A stretch of 64,000 nt of DNA, from assembly GCF_032854445.1 (NCBI RefSeq), contig NC_088300.1, forward strand, positions 57,946,984 to 58,010,983, given 5' to 3'. The notes under the pieces were generated by a model, which was not told the DNA's origin, did not search any database, and saw nothing but the letters and a program-made list of their open reading frames with translations. Of the stretch, positions 47,390-58,877 are shown piece after piece. The position numbers and the translations under genes were made by a program. Origin of the DNA: Liolophura sinensis (lineage: Eukaryota > Mollusca > Polyplacophora > Chitonida > Chitonidae). Numbering within the stretch: position 1 is the first letter of the stretch; each line of letters starts with the position of its first letter.

Positions 47390-50300
47390 TTTCTCATTTA
47401 ATACTAACATCGATAAATCTGGCTTTAAACGTTGAGTATTTACAACAACACAGTCAGTGTTATACACTTATGTCGGGATCTGCGTATACATTAAACTCAT
47501 ATTCAAGCTTTTATATCCGAAATAAATGAAATTTCTGGTTGTTGAACGCAAACATTTAACTCAGTCACACAGGTCATCATATGTTTGTTCCGAACCATTC
47601 AATATTTGAAACCCGAATAATCATTTGCATCTGCTTATGTATATAGTCTCGATTATCGATCGTTTTTCGTTAATTTCTTATCTGGGGTCAAGAATTAAGA
47701 CAAACTATTTATCTCATAAATCACAAATATTAAATTTTAAGCCAAAAGACTTGATTCGGACGGCAGGCGAACATATAAAGTGTGTTGATTCTTTATTTTC
47801 CGTCCTAGCCAGGTGCCAATAACCGTCATTATAAAATCGCCCATGGACACATAGTGTGATGAAATTATATCATTACTTCGCAATGTTATTAAAAGAACTA
47901 CACCCGAATAATTCTAATGAAAAACCTTGCATGAGTGATTGGACTGACTGGACAATTATTAAAGAGAAATGGCGACAGGAAAGCTAAGGTGTTAGACGAC
48001 CTGCAGATTTCAAACGCCCTTGTTTCTTTTGTTAAGGGACAAATAATGACAGGGATTTTTGCACCTGCTTTAACATTTCTGACTGGGAGGCAACCTGGAA
48101 AATTTCCCAAGACTCATGACTTGTTCATTATTGATCATACAAGAAGGTTGGAATTCTGTGCTGGTTGTAGAAATACTCATTTTGTTACGTTTTCAGTATA
48201 AAGGCATGTATTTAAGGAATCTAAAGCTATAATCGGATTTTGTTAGATTTCTTTGGTGAATTTATTACATACCCAACTCGAACATCGAAAATAGTTTCAA
48301 AGAATGCCGTTATCATTTTGAGGCGGCTTCAATGGACCGACGATCGACAATTTTTACCATAAATATTACTCACAGACGATTGGGGCATGTAACGTTTTGG
48401 AACGCTTGGGTCACGTTAATTCTGTGTGAGGTTCCACATTTAGGTTTTGTTTCGGTCAAACTTTGAGAAGAAACAAATATATACGCGAATCAGTTATATT
48501 ACACGCCTGCGGGGACATCAATAATAATTCTTTTAAACTGTATTGGTCACAATTTATTATCTCCTAGAATGACAGGTTCCCATGATCTACAACCCAAGAC
48601 TTGCTACAGTTGTATAGGCGCTTTGGCTGTGGTACCAAAGCGCCACGGAGCGGTGATAATCAGGCGTCTGCTTATCGCGTTCGCTTACGGAAATATTACA
48701 CTGTTGATACCATATATTCCCTCGAGCTAGTTCTAAGAATTTCTCCTGACATTGTTAAAGCAAATAGACAAGGTCACCTTCAAATGTGGCCACAGTTAAA
48801 ATGAAGCACACATCCTTATGCTAAGATACTGTTCCGCGCTAATACTGAAAACTCATATTAAAAGTTTTGCTATCAGACGTACGAATAATTGCAATATTGA
48901 CGAAATGGGGAGTTTTGCGTTCTTTTTATATTTTTTCTGACTATATCCGGAAGCAGATAAGCTTATCTCAGATGTGACTTTCACCTGCGTGCTGTATATC
49001 TTTGCAATGACCGCTCAAGTCCAGCTGGAGTGAAAGGTATGTACACTGAAAACTGTTCAATATGTGCACCATGAAACTGGCCTGCGGTAACAGAGGGCGC
49101 TGATTAGTCCCATGTGACGGCTCACCGCTGAATGATTCCGCTCGCTGCTGTTCGCGCCAAGGATGCCGAAACCTCTGAGCTATCAGCTGCCAATCCAAGT
49201 AACCAGTACAGGTGTATGGTGTCAGCGAGGGAGACAAGTCAGCCTGTTCGCCTCTCTTGCTTTGCCGCACTCCCTGTGGCCTGTCAGAATATCACGGAAT
49301 ATGTAATGCGTATTTTTCAATACTTTCAATATTATTGCTGTAAGTTCTACCAGATTTCCACCCAAGCCTTTAATGTAAATGTTGATTTGGTGCGTCCAAT
49401 AAAAGTTAGTGTTTATTAGAAACACATCAAGTTGCAGGGCATGTGTATGTGAAACGAAGTTATACAACGTCCACTGTCGGATGTCTATACCAGATCAGTG
49501 CAGTGGCAAAGCGGTGATGTTCTGCTAATTTTGTGAATATTGCTAGAATTACAGGGACACACTTTTTGTTACATCTGAAATGTAACAGGGGAGCATCTAA
49601 GAAAAACTTTAAAGAGGTTATATTCTAATTTTTGTGAAAAACGCAAAATCATAATCAAAGAAATCTGCTTCCCCTAAATACACTCTTGGAAAGTGACGAA
49701 TGAAATTAAAATCAATATTAGACTCCTCTAATGAACATATCAGAATAGCCTATTGTAAATAGTCTTCCCGCCGCCATATCCTCCATGGAGCTGACAATGG
49801 CGCTGAACCGTGAAACTCTTGCGCAGGTTAACGTGCTGGACTGACACTAAGCTGATTTATTACCCTTTGCCTGGATGTTATCAGTTGTCAGTCTACAGGT
49901 GGTAGAATTTAAGACATTCTCACCGGTCAAGAGGCAACCAAGAGATATTCGGGTGTCTATACGGTGCTTTGTTCATTTTGTTGGGAGACTGGGAACCACC
50001 CACAATCTCGTTCACAAAGTGTCAAGGTACAAAATGCGGACAATTCGGCAAGAGACTAGTGCAGATTGTAAAGCTAAATAATTCACCCACCGGTACCGAA
50101 AGTTCATTTTCGTCTAGTCGCAGTCGGCAGGAAGACAATCAAATACCGAGAAGCTGTCTTTGGCAAACCACTCAGTTCCTGCAGTTCTAAGCCTAATGCG
50201 TCAAAAAAGGGTAATCCAATCTATACATGGCGACTGCAAATTTACTTTCATTCCGCTAACAAAATTTAACTGAAATCATGTTTCTTCGGCGTCAGATCCC

Positions 50301-50625
50301 ACACGCTATTTACCAGACTACATGCTTTGCAACGTGGGATATGAATTGCTTGTAATTTGGCGTGGCTTTGCACGCTGGCCATTTGAACCTGTCCGTTGGC
50401 TTGAGCCTGGCTGAATGACCCGCTGATTGGCAGATCGATGCGATTCTTTAGCAGACTTAGTGGGAAAAAAACATTAATCGAGTTAACACTGCCCGGCCCC
50501 TCCATATTATATCGGCAGACAAGTGTGCGCTTTTCGTGGCACTGCTCTTCACTGCTGCACAACACGACACATAACCTTTTCTCTTCATGACCGATAAAAA
50601 GGGATTATTTACCCTCCGGTAAGGC
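47390..50625. other. Gene-poor region
   Basis: Frames up to 100 codons (48968-49270, -) lie here, none recognisable; 47935-48201 (+, 88 codons) is the most protein-like in composition but has no motif. Contains the hairpin listed at 48617. Confidence 0.4.
48617..48644. repeat. Perfect 10-bp stem-loop
   Basis: GGCGCTTTGG (48617-48626) and CCAAAGCGCC (48635-48644) are exact complements around an 8-nt loop CTGTGGTA. The stem is GC-rich and stands out against an AT-rich background. No T-run or coding context tells its role. Confidence 0.75.
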
Positions 50626-50783
50626 TATGTCGATTGCTTCGATTGATGGATTGACCGATGTAATGTCGATTGGATTGAGCGGTTGATAACCTTGGTTGCC
50701 GATAAACCAACCTACCTGATTATTAAGACCACGGTCTTGAAGGAGATATAAACCCGGCGTCTTCACCAGCCAATTATTGGCTG
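50626..50783. promoter_or_regulatory. Candidate promoter/enhancer: ATTGAT cluster, TATA box, CCAAT palindrome
   Basis: At 50631-50697 the words CGATTG, GATTGATGG, GATTGACCG, CGATTGGATTG and GGTTGATAA form a dense cluster of ATTGAT-like sites (Onecut, Cut and PBX proteins bind such cores). AAGACC-AC-GGTCTT lies near 50725-50738, TATAAA at 50747-50752, and a perfect palindrome CAGCCAATTATTGGCTG at 50767-50783 that holds two head-to-head CCAAT boxes. No open frame follows that I can call a gene, so promoter activity is unproven. Confidence 0.35.
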
Positions 50784-51264
50784 TAGATGCCTTATTGATG
50801 GCCCCTGACCATACGCTACAATGTCATGGTATATATATTTTACTACTCTGATCATCTCCTATATCATCTCTGATCGTCTATATAGAGCCAGGAGTAATAA
50901 TTCATATAACATATCAACACAACAGGCTGAGAACAACAACAACAAGAGCAACGGAAAAAAAAAAGGACGCTATTTTCATGTCACCCAGGATTAAACTTTA
51001 CGGTTTAGTGGTGATTCTATTCAATGTCAAGATGCTATGAATTTTGTGTGTTTTGTACATTTAAAGGAGTGTATTAATAATAAATCTGGAAGCGATTAGA
51101 GTACATAAAAGATCTAGCATTGAGGGGTATATTCTGGAAAGAACATATTGAGTAGTATATTCCAAACGAATGAATGGCACGCACAAATTTGTGTGACTGA
51201 GTTTATAAAATAGAAACGCACACACTCGTTCGGTGCTGTACACTACTACACTGATTTTAGGACA
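50784..51264. other. Spacer, nothing recognised
   Basis: A-rich stretch near 50936-50966; a 60-codon minus frame (51061-51243) is unrecognised. Confidence 0.45.
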
Positions 51265-52095
51265 ATCGATTCACTATCAGTCCAGAGTTCACCTTATGAT
51301 GACGCTGAGGTATTCTCTCTGTGCTCCACTGTGAGCCTAGTTGTCTTCACTTAATGAGAGTTCTGTATATTCTCTCAGTGTTTCACGATCAGCTCAATCG
51401 TAGAAGATGTTCAATATTACCCCAGTCTTTCACTACCAGTCCCACAGATTTCACCTGTTGAGGGTGCTGAATATCCTCTCAGTGTTTCACGACCAGTCCA
51501 GTGTCTGTCACCTGTTGTGGATGCTGAATATTCTCTCAGTGTTTCACAACCAGTCCAGTGGCTGTCACCTGTTGTGGAGGCTGAATCTCCTCTCAGTGTT
51601 TCACAACCAGTCTAGTGGCTGTCACCTGTTGTGGATGATGAATCTCCTCTCAGTGTTACACAACCAGTCCAGTGGCTGTCACCTGTTGAGGATGCTGAAT
51701 TTCCTCTCAGTGTTTCACAACCAGTCCAGTGTCTGTCACCTGTTGAGGATGCTGAATATTCTCTCAGTGTTTCACGACCAGTCCAGTGTCTGTCACCTGT
51801 TGTGGATGCTGAATATTCTCTCAGTGTTTCACAACCAGTCCAGTGGCTGTCACCTGTTGTGGAGGCTGAATCTCCTCTCAGTGTTTTACTTCCAGTCCAG
51901 TGTCTGTCACCTGTTGTGGATGCTGAATATTCTCTCAGTGTTTCACCATCAGTCCACTGGCTGTCACCTGTTGAGGATGCTGACTGTTCTATCAGGGTTC
52001 CACTGTCAATCCCGTAGTCTTCACCCGCTTGATATCAATGTTCTTACAGTGTCCCATTCACTTATTGAGAACTGAATATTCTCTCAATGTTCTGT
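51265..52095. repeat. 57-bp minisatellite, about 14 copies
   Basis: Unit: GCTGAATATTCTCTCAGTGT, TTCACAACCAGTCCAGTG, (G/T)CTGTCACCTGTTGTGGAT. About ten good copies span 51465-52018, flanked by decayed copies on both sides. As 57 is a multiple of 3, two long frames stay open (222 codons, 51407-52075; 128 codons, 51631-52017). Unit differences include amino-acid changes such as W/C and E/V and a CAG-to-TAG stop at 51611, so I see no sign of selection on a protein. Confidence 0.93.
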
Positions 52096-54777
52096 TATGA
52101 CTAGGTTTACGTTAAAGGGATTGATGTTTAGCTCATCCTGCACTACATTGATTGAGAACTAAACCTGTAACGCAACTGTACAATTAAGCAAGCAGAGGAG
52201 TTATCCAATTTCCAATATAAACCCTGAGTGCAATCCAGTTGCTAATTTGTCGGACATCGGACGGAAACTAAAGTGTAAAAAGTATAAAGGTTTATTTCAT
52301 CAAGTCTTGAATATTGCTGCTTTTGACACACTTAATACAAATTTTCTGTACATCTAATGTGTTTAAATACGCTTATTATTACATTTACACATGCTTTTAT
52401 TACTTTTATATTACGCTTATATCACATCTGTTTTATGTAGCCTGGCATATAGTAACCGTTAACCTTTCAAATGTATCAGGCCGGCCGAAACAGAGTGAAA
52501 ATGGAACTTGTAAGTCAATGTAAATATACAGCTGTCTGTTTTTATATCTATGTTCGCATTAAACCCCTGTTATGGTGATTCAGACGAGTGTACCACAAGG
52601 TCGTTGTCATCTTAAATCCCGCTGATCAGTCGGGAAGAAATTTGCGAGCAAAAGCTTTCGTGCTATCTAATTAATACGGCGTGAGTTGTGGCGCCACCAT
52701 AAGTCCGGGGGCGTAGCTTTTCCTCATATGCTTTTGAAGCATCAAAGATAATTTTCCCATCATCAGATAACCAAGTTAATATTGTGCGTGTAGTTTATTA
52801 CTTGCCAACCAACTTCCCACATACTCGTGAAACCCGGTGTGGTATCTTATGCGTAACTCGCACCACTGAGACAGATTTTGGTTACATTTTCTGTCTTTGT
52901 GGGAAAATAAAAGAGATAAAACAATCGAAGTCAAACTCTGCAAATCAGCCTCCCCAACACAGCCTACCGATTTGACCGTCTCTCTGACAATTCCTCAGAG
53001 ATTTGCGGAATGATTACGGAGTACTGGATGACGATGACATACCACACCGTGGGGATGATTTTCATCTCAGAATCTGTTTTTTTTTTATAGAAACTTGACA
53101 ATACATTCCAGTTGGGAAGACGTCAATCGGTCTCATTTGCGTTGTTATCTGGGTCAGTGAGACAGGCTACATTTGAGATGGATTTCATCTTGTTCTTTTC
53201 TGGAGAGCCGACTTGTGCACACGACAGTAGACTTTACCGAGCGGCTAAAGAAGCCGAGATATCTGTGATACCTAAGAGACAAGTATTTGACGTTTATATT
53301 TTGCTGACCACCAGCAGACCCAAGTCTGTAAACAGCTTCATTTCTGTGGTTAAGAAGTTTAACCAACATTTTTTCTCACTCGTTCTCCGCTTGAATAAAC
53401 AATATTTAACGCCCTTAAACGCAGAGCTTACAGGGTTTTCGAATAAGACTGTTTGTATTGACAAGGTGTCATTTTTCAGCCCAGAGATTTTTCACCAGAA
53501 GAGTATTGATTCAGCTCAAGTGAGTTTATTTATGGGTTAACGGGTAGTTCATTTATAATGAGATATTATTTACCTCTTAATATAAATATTCAAATTAAAT
53601 TTCCAAAAATTAAGTAAGAAGTAGTTCAAGTACTTGAATTGGATACAATGTCCACATCAGTTAGAACGGAATGTACCTTAAGCTGGTGCCAAGATAAAAT
53701 GAAATCCCTAAAATTAGATCCATTATCTTTTAATTATTTTGATGTTCTCTACAATTTTATCTCTGATTAGTGTGTACGTTATACTAAGCAAAACGGCTGA
53801 AAGAGAGACATAGACACATATAAGCAAAAAATTTCTGACTTTACCCATATTGTCTTTACCCATGAAAGACCCATAGTCTTTTTCATACTGACTGTCGGTG
53901 AGTTTAAAGTTGCAATTTGAGTTACTTTCTCACGCCTATCGATCAATGCTTTCGTCTGTGGATGTCATTTTTCATACTCGAAAATCCTTCGTAAGTTTCA
54001 ATTTTCGTTTCCAATAGTGCGAAACACGCGATTTTTTCCCGAAGCTGTGGAAATATCAGCAAGCTTGTTCACGATCTGATGTGTTTTTACAGTATAACAC
54101 TGGGGAGGTTTTAATAACCCCACCAGCTGGTAATACACCCACAACGTTTTTTAGAAATACAATCAATCCGCTGTGCTCAATATGAAAGGCCTTCTCGTCA
54201 TATGTGCTGATGGCTAGCGCGGTTTCCACTAGGATGACAAAGCTGAGAAAATTCTGTTCCAAACATCACACATCGCACCACACTCAAGTAGATAGAACTA
54301 CCTGTGCTTCACTAATTTGTCATTGCTTTCGTTGGTTTAACTCCCTTTTGACAACCCAGTATGGCCATTCTTCCTGGAATTTGGACTTTTGGACGGTAGT
54401 CGTCCGTAAAGCCACTAGTCCTGCGTCGCATTGACGTCATCGATGTCATCTACACTGCATGGTGGGCTTCGAGGCAAACTGTAAACAGACTGACTAGAGG
54501 TGTGACCAGTAATTTTTTCGACAGAATATGGTTTCACACATTATACCTACCATGATGGAAAAGATTTTTACTCTTTAGTTTCATCGACATAGACATTTAG
54601 AGAGAGTAAGTCAGTGAAAACACGATAAATGAAAATAATTCTCAGCAAAGAGGTGTTTTTTTTTTTGTTAACAACAAAATGGCATGTTTCCAAATTGCCG
54701 TCGAAGTCTTGATTTCGAAAAACTTCATCAAATGACAGAAGGGTAGAAAAGATAAACATGGTTGGGATACCAGTGCA
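52096..54777. other. Gene-poor region
   Basis: The largest frame is 142 codons (53112-53540, +): no signal peptide, transmembrane segment or motif that I know. Another of 76 codons lies at 54204-54434 (+). Neither has enough support to be called a gene. Confidence 0.4.
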
Positions 54778-54802
54778 GGGTGGGCGGGGGGGGGGGGGTG
54801 GG
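54778..54802 (+). repeat. G-rich tract with canonical G-quadruplex pattern
   Basis: GGG-T-GGG-C-G13-T-GGG satisfies the usual G3+N1-7 pattern for a four-tetrad-run quadruplex on the plus strand. TGGTGG follows. Confidence 0.75.
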
Positions 54803-55614
54803 TGGTGGTATTAGGGATTTGTCATGCAATCATTAACTTACCAACGATCTATACTATTAATGAGTATGCCGAGTTTAACGTGAGCTGTCGTGCTGGCGGA
54901 AAAACTTTACCACTTTACACGAAAGACATTTTCGACCTACACAACCCGTCGACACGCCCAGCATTGAGTTCTAATGTCTTTTGGCGTATGAATGTTATAA
55001 GAAACCAGGTGCAGAAATTCGAAGACATGATCAAATATGTCGTGAATACGCGTACAGGCCTAAAGGAGTCAGATTAAGGTTTAGGCAAAAGGAAAAGGGT
55101 TGAAGCAGTCAAAAGCTATGAGATTTGGAGATTACATATAGTTACCTAGGAAAAGGGCAAAGATGGTACAATAGAGGATGGTAGCGATTAAAAGTATTTG
55201 AGATTTGAAGAGTAAACACAATTTCCTGGGGAGTCTGGATCTTAATCCGATGTCCCCAACAATCGGAAAAAGAACTGAAAACCTTCAAATAAATTATGCG
55301 TTTATCTAAAAAGCCATTTCGTTCTAATTCCAAATATGTCCACTATACGGCAAAAAGAATCTGACATGTCACTGTGTTCAGCTTGTTCAATATAGCCTCA
55401 AACATTCAGGAACTTCTTACGTTCACAGACGATCAACTCTTCAACTTACTCTATCGTTCATCTACTCTAATTAACTTTTGAGAAACTTTTTAAAGACGCC
55501 CAAGTTTAGCAGTTTGTGATCAAAATAGTTGCCTAAAATTTTAGAATGGTCTCGTGATACATTTGGACTTCTTTTCCGTCACCGATAAAAGAGTTCGAAC
55601 TCGAAATTCGCCTA
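54803..55614. other. Spacer with one unrecognised frame
   Basis: The frame at 54802-55077 (+, 91 codons) has a balanced amino-acid composition and ends just before an A-rich stretch, but no motif or splice context I can name. Confidence 0.35.
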
Positions 55615-55955
55615 TTCAGCGACACTGTGGCGGGAAAGTAATGGACAGGTGTATTTGCGACACTAATTCACCTGACTTGATTTTATTTATCCCCTGTTCG
55701 CGGCTAGAAAGTAATGGCCAGGGGTTAACAATTCAACGACACCGTAGTGGGAAAGTAATGGACAGATGTATTTGCGACAATAATTTCAGACAGGGGACTT
55801 GACTTGATCTTATTTATCCCCCTGTTTGTAGCTAGAAAGTAATGGCCAGGGGTTAACAATTCAGCCACACTGTAATATGAAAGTACAATGTACAATGAAA
55901 GACAATAATTCAGACAGAACTTGATCTTATTTATACCCCTATTCGTTCTACAAAG
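55615..55955. repeat. Tandem repeat of about 117-128 bp, nearly 3 copies
   Basis: CGACAC(T/C)GT..GGGAAAGTAATGGACAG begins near 55620 and 55737, with a decayed third copy near 55865. The units share TTGATCTTATTTATCCCC-like and AAGTAATGGCCAGGGGTTAAC blocks. Confidence 0.85.
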
Positions 55956-56555
55956 GGAATAAACAAAAGTTACAGTTAAAGCTTACGGGCGCTGGATACC
56001 AAACTGATTGGTAATACGTTTCTTCGTCTACCACGTGTAATATGCACATTCGCTAAGGCATTGGGATTCCCGATCACACTGTTTAACTAAATTGAGTATT
56101 TGATACTTTTAGCCATTCAGGAAACTGTGGTTCCGTGAATCATTTTTAAAAGAGAGAATTTTACCTTTGGCATAAAACGTACGTCCATGATAATGAACAT
56201 AAAAAAAACAGAGCTTTGTGTTTATCCTTAGGTATTGATGTCAAGAACTAGAACCCTTGAGGGATCAATGTAACAGTATTTAACTTTTGAATGGAAAAAA
56301 GAACCCTTTTAAAGTGTGCGTGTACGCCCCATCTTTTCACCTTTCTCTAATAACATCCCTGAAAACGGAAAATCACTCTATTTAAAAATCTGTTTAACCA
56401 TTGAAATTACCTTCCGTTTTCAATTTTCATTTCATAAAAAACGACATATTTTCGAGTTTTTCTGCGGAGCAATCTGTTATTTAAGGACCCAGTAAAAACA
56501 CAATAATTGGTCTCTGCAGTTGTTTTAGGAGAAAAACTGCGAATAGTTTTTAGGC
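55956..56555. other. AT-rich spacer
   Basis: No open frame of note. No repeat recognised. Confidence 0.45.
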
Positions 56556-57123
56556 CAATGTGCCAATTACTTTCTTAGTTAACAACTAATAGCAAACCTT
56601 TCCCACTTTAAGCAATTCATGCCCATGCTGTGTAGTGCTATTGCTCACTCCTGTCTTCCCATGATGATTTGTGTGAGCAAATTGATATGGTACTGTGCTA
56701 CGGGACAACAATGGTCAATCCAACTGGGACCCGAGTGGACAATTTGCCGATGGATGTGAGTTCAAATCCGCTATTGGTGGCTTCGTCTCTGGTTTTACGG
56801 TGTACAAGCAACCTGCGGTTTGCCGTGGATTCCCCAGAGCAATGTGCCAATTACTTTCTTAGTTAACAACTAATAGCAAACCTTTCCCACTTTAAGCAAT
56901 TCATGCCCATGCTGTGTAGTGCTATTGCTCACTCCTGTCTTCCCATGATGATTTGTGTGAGCAAATTGATATGGTACTGTGTTACGGGACAACAATGGTC
57001 AATCCAACTGGGACCCGAGTGGACAATTTGCCGATGGATGTGAGTTCAAATCCGCTATTGGTGGCTTCGTCTCTGGTTTTACGGTGTACCAGCAACCTGC
57101 GGTTTGCCGTGGATTCCCCAGAG
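56556..57123 (+). repeat. 284-bp tandem duplication, 2 copies, 2 mismatches
   Basis: Copy 1 is 56556-56839 and copy 2 is 56840-57123, in direct contact. By eye the only differences are C/T at 56698/56982 and A/C at 56806/57090. The duplicated segment includes the 5' part of a SINE (B-box-like GTGAGTTCAAATCC) and a frame beginning MCEQIDMVLCYGTTM that is present in both copies; I regard the frame as non-genic. Confidence 0.97.
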
Positions 57124-57218
57124 CTTTGTCTGGTTTCCCCTGATTATAATATTGGCCACCATCTTATGAGTGAAGTTATTCTTGAGTACAGCGTAAAACA
57201 CCAATCAAATAAATAAAG
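57012..57218 (+). mobile_element. SINE (type 1), 5' part also present in the upstream duplicate
   Basis: GATGTGAGTTCAAATCC, CCAGCAACCTGCGGTTTGCC, TTATAATATTGGCCACCATC, TCTTGAGTACAGCGTAAAAC and a tail ACCAATCAAATAAATAAA match the copy at 12331 in order. The duplication breakpoint (57123/57124) lies inside it, so only the portion up to that point has a second copy at about 56728-56839. Confidence 0.82.
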
Positions 57219-58240
57219 GCCTTTGTAGTTAAGAATAATATACATCTGAAAGTTTTCCATTTAACAATGATCTTCTCTCTTTACATAGTTTATCTGACCT
57301 TCTTCACACATCTGTGAACATCTGTTCATCTGGTTTAACAACATTATATATCAAATAATAAATTCTTTTGCGCCTTTCGGAGTTGGACCACTTTGTCTGA
57401 TGTGACCACATCAATGTTAACGTTTTGTCGAAAAACGCAAAGGTTTGCAAAGTAGTCTCAGAGACTTCAGCAAACTTTTGGATGACCCATATAACTGAGA
57501 CGCAATAAAAATATTATGTTAATTTTCATTTACGCCAATATCACATTTGATCTCTTTCATGTACACTACTCAATTTTTAGACACGACTGGGACACCATCT
57601 GCTTGGTGGTTATGATTTCAGTACTCAGTGAATCGTACTTAAGTTGGAGAGTAAATTAGTGTGTGGGGAAGTGGGGCATCAACATATGCCATCGAGTACA
57701 TCGTCTTCAGAAATCCGAACCAAACCACAGCCTCAGGGGATCACAGCACAAAACTCCACAGCGTCTTACCCGTACGGCTTGGAAATATATATTATTCCAA
57801 GATATGACCTGAAAAGGAGTGGCTCAGTTTAATTCAGTCTCGTGCCCTGTCGCTGGTTTGATTACAACAATCTTCTGTACAAATCGATTGCCCTTGTCTG
57901 ATATCGAGAGGCTACCCTATAATAGGAAACAAGATCTGGTCGCCATTCATATTGCCGTCTGTAGATCCAGATTAATCCTGTTCGTTTGGCTTCTGGTTAG
58001 ATTCATATAGTCAATGCTGATACAACCCGCTAGTCTGCACTGTGAAACACCAGAAAGACCAGTTATTTTACCGACGGCACCCGTTTAATAATTACGAACG
58101 GTTAAGATATTTAATGCAACCATTCGACGACTTTTCGACTGGCACTTTTGCATCCAGCGGCCAATTTTCTGATACAGTCACACCTGGGATATTGATGTAA
58201 CGACATGCCACCATGTCAGCATTAGGACTTAAATGTTGCA
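57219..58240. other. Spacer, no gene recognised
   Basis: Two short forward frames (57644-57832 and 57819-58010) overlap; neither is recognisable. Confidence 0.45.
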
Positions 58241-58327
58241 AGATAACAATCAATTTTCAACAGAGATAACAGTCAATTTTCAACAGAGATAACAGCCAAT
58301 TTTCAACAGAGATAACAGTCAATTTTT
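58241..58327. repeat. 23-bp tandem repeat, nearly 4 copies
   Basis: The unit AGATAACAGTCAATTTTCA then ACAG repeats with only single-base changes (C/T in CAGCC/CAGTC). Confidence 0.92.
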
Positions 58328-58727
58328 AAAAGGCAAATGCATGACATCAGAACTAAGGGCTCTGAGGAAGTTTTTGACCTCATTTAAAACCCACCCATGA
58401 CGTCAAACTGTCGCTACATTACTTTTAAGGAATGGAACGATTGGCACTAAGTAACAAATCTGTGTCGTTTAGCATGCAGGCCTAACGGCACTAACGTGTT
58501 TTTAGCCATTTAAACACACGATTGTCATCACTGTGGGTTTTAAGTAGCGGAATGTTCGCGTCACACCCCATTCCCTAAAATAATGAAGTCTCGACCCCAT
58601 TCAGGCTGCCTGTTCCATTATTTCTAAGGAATGGAGGGCTACTCAGGCATTCTCCTCTACGTAAGGTGCTACTTATTACCGACAATACCCTTGTATTGTT
58701 TAGCTTAAGGGATCTTTTCGAAGTTTT
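58328..58727. other. Spacer, nothing recognised
   Basis: No open frame of note; two similar short words around AAGGAATGGA (58429 and 58625) are the only local echo. Confidence 0.4.
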
Positions 58728-58877
58728 GAGACTCTGGATCAAACCCGAGTCGGGTCATACCAAGACATGATATTTGTTGTTGCCTCTCTAGGCGCTCAGT
58801 ACTGAATGGTTAAAGCAAGGAAACATGACTGGTTTGTTTGGTGTCAGTATAATGTGGCTGATTGGGTGTCACGTTGT
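58728..58877 (+). mobile_element. SINE (type 2), partial
   Basis: CGAGTCGGGTCATACCAA, TTGTTGCCTCTCTAGGCGC and GTCAGTATAATGTGGCTGA, GGGTGTCACG align with the copy at 40978. The head start and the 3' tail are missing. Confidence 0.7.

Noticed and set aside
51407-52075. 222-codon frame as a repeat protein
   Set aside because: It is the translation of a 57-bp minisatellite with non-synonymous drift and a stop gained in the alternative frame.
53112-53540. 142-codon forward frame
   Set aside because: No recognisable domain; could be a chance frame. A protein search would decide.
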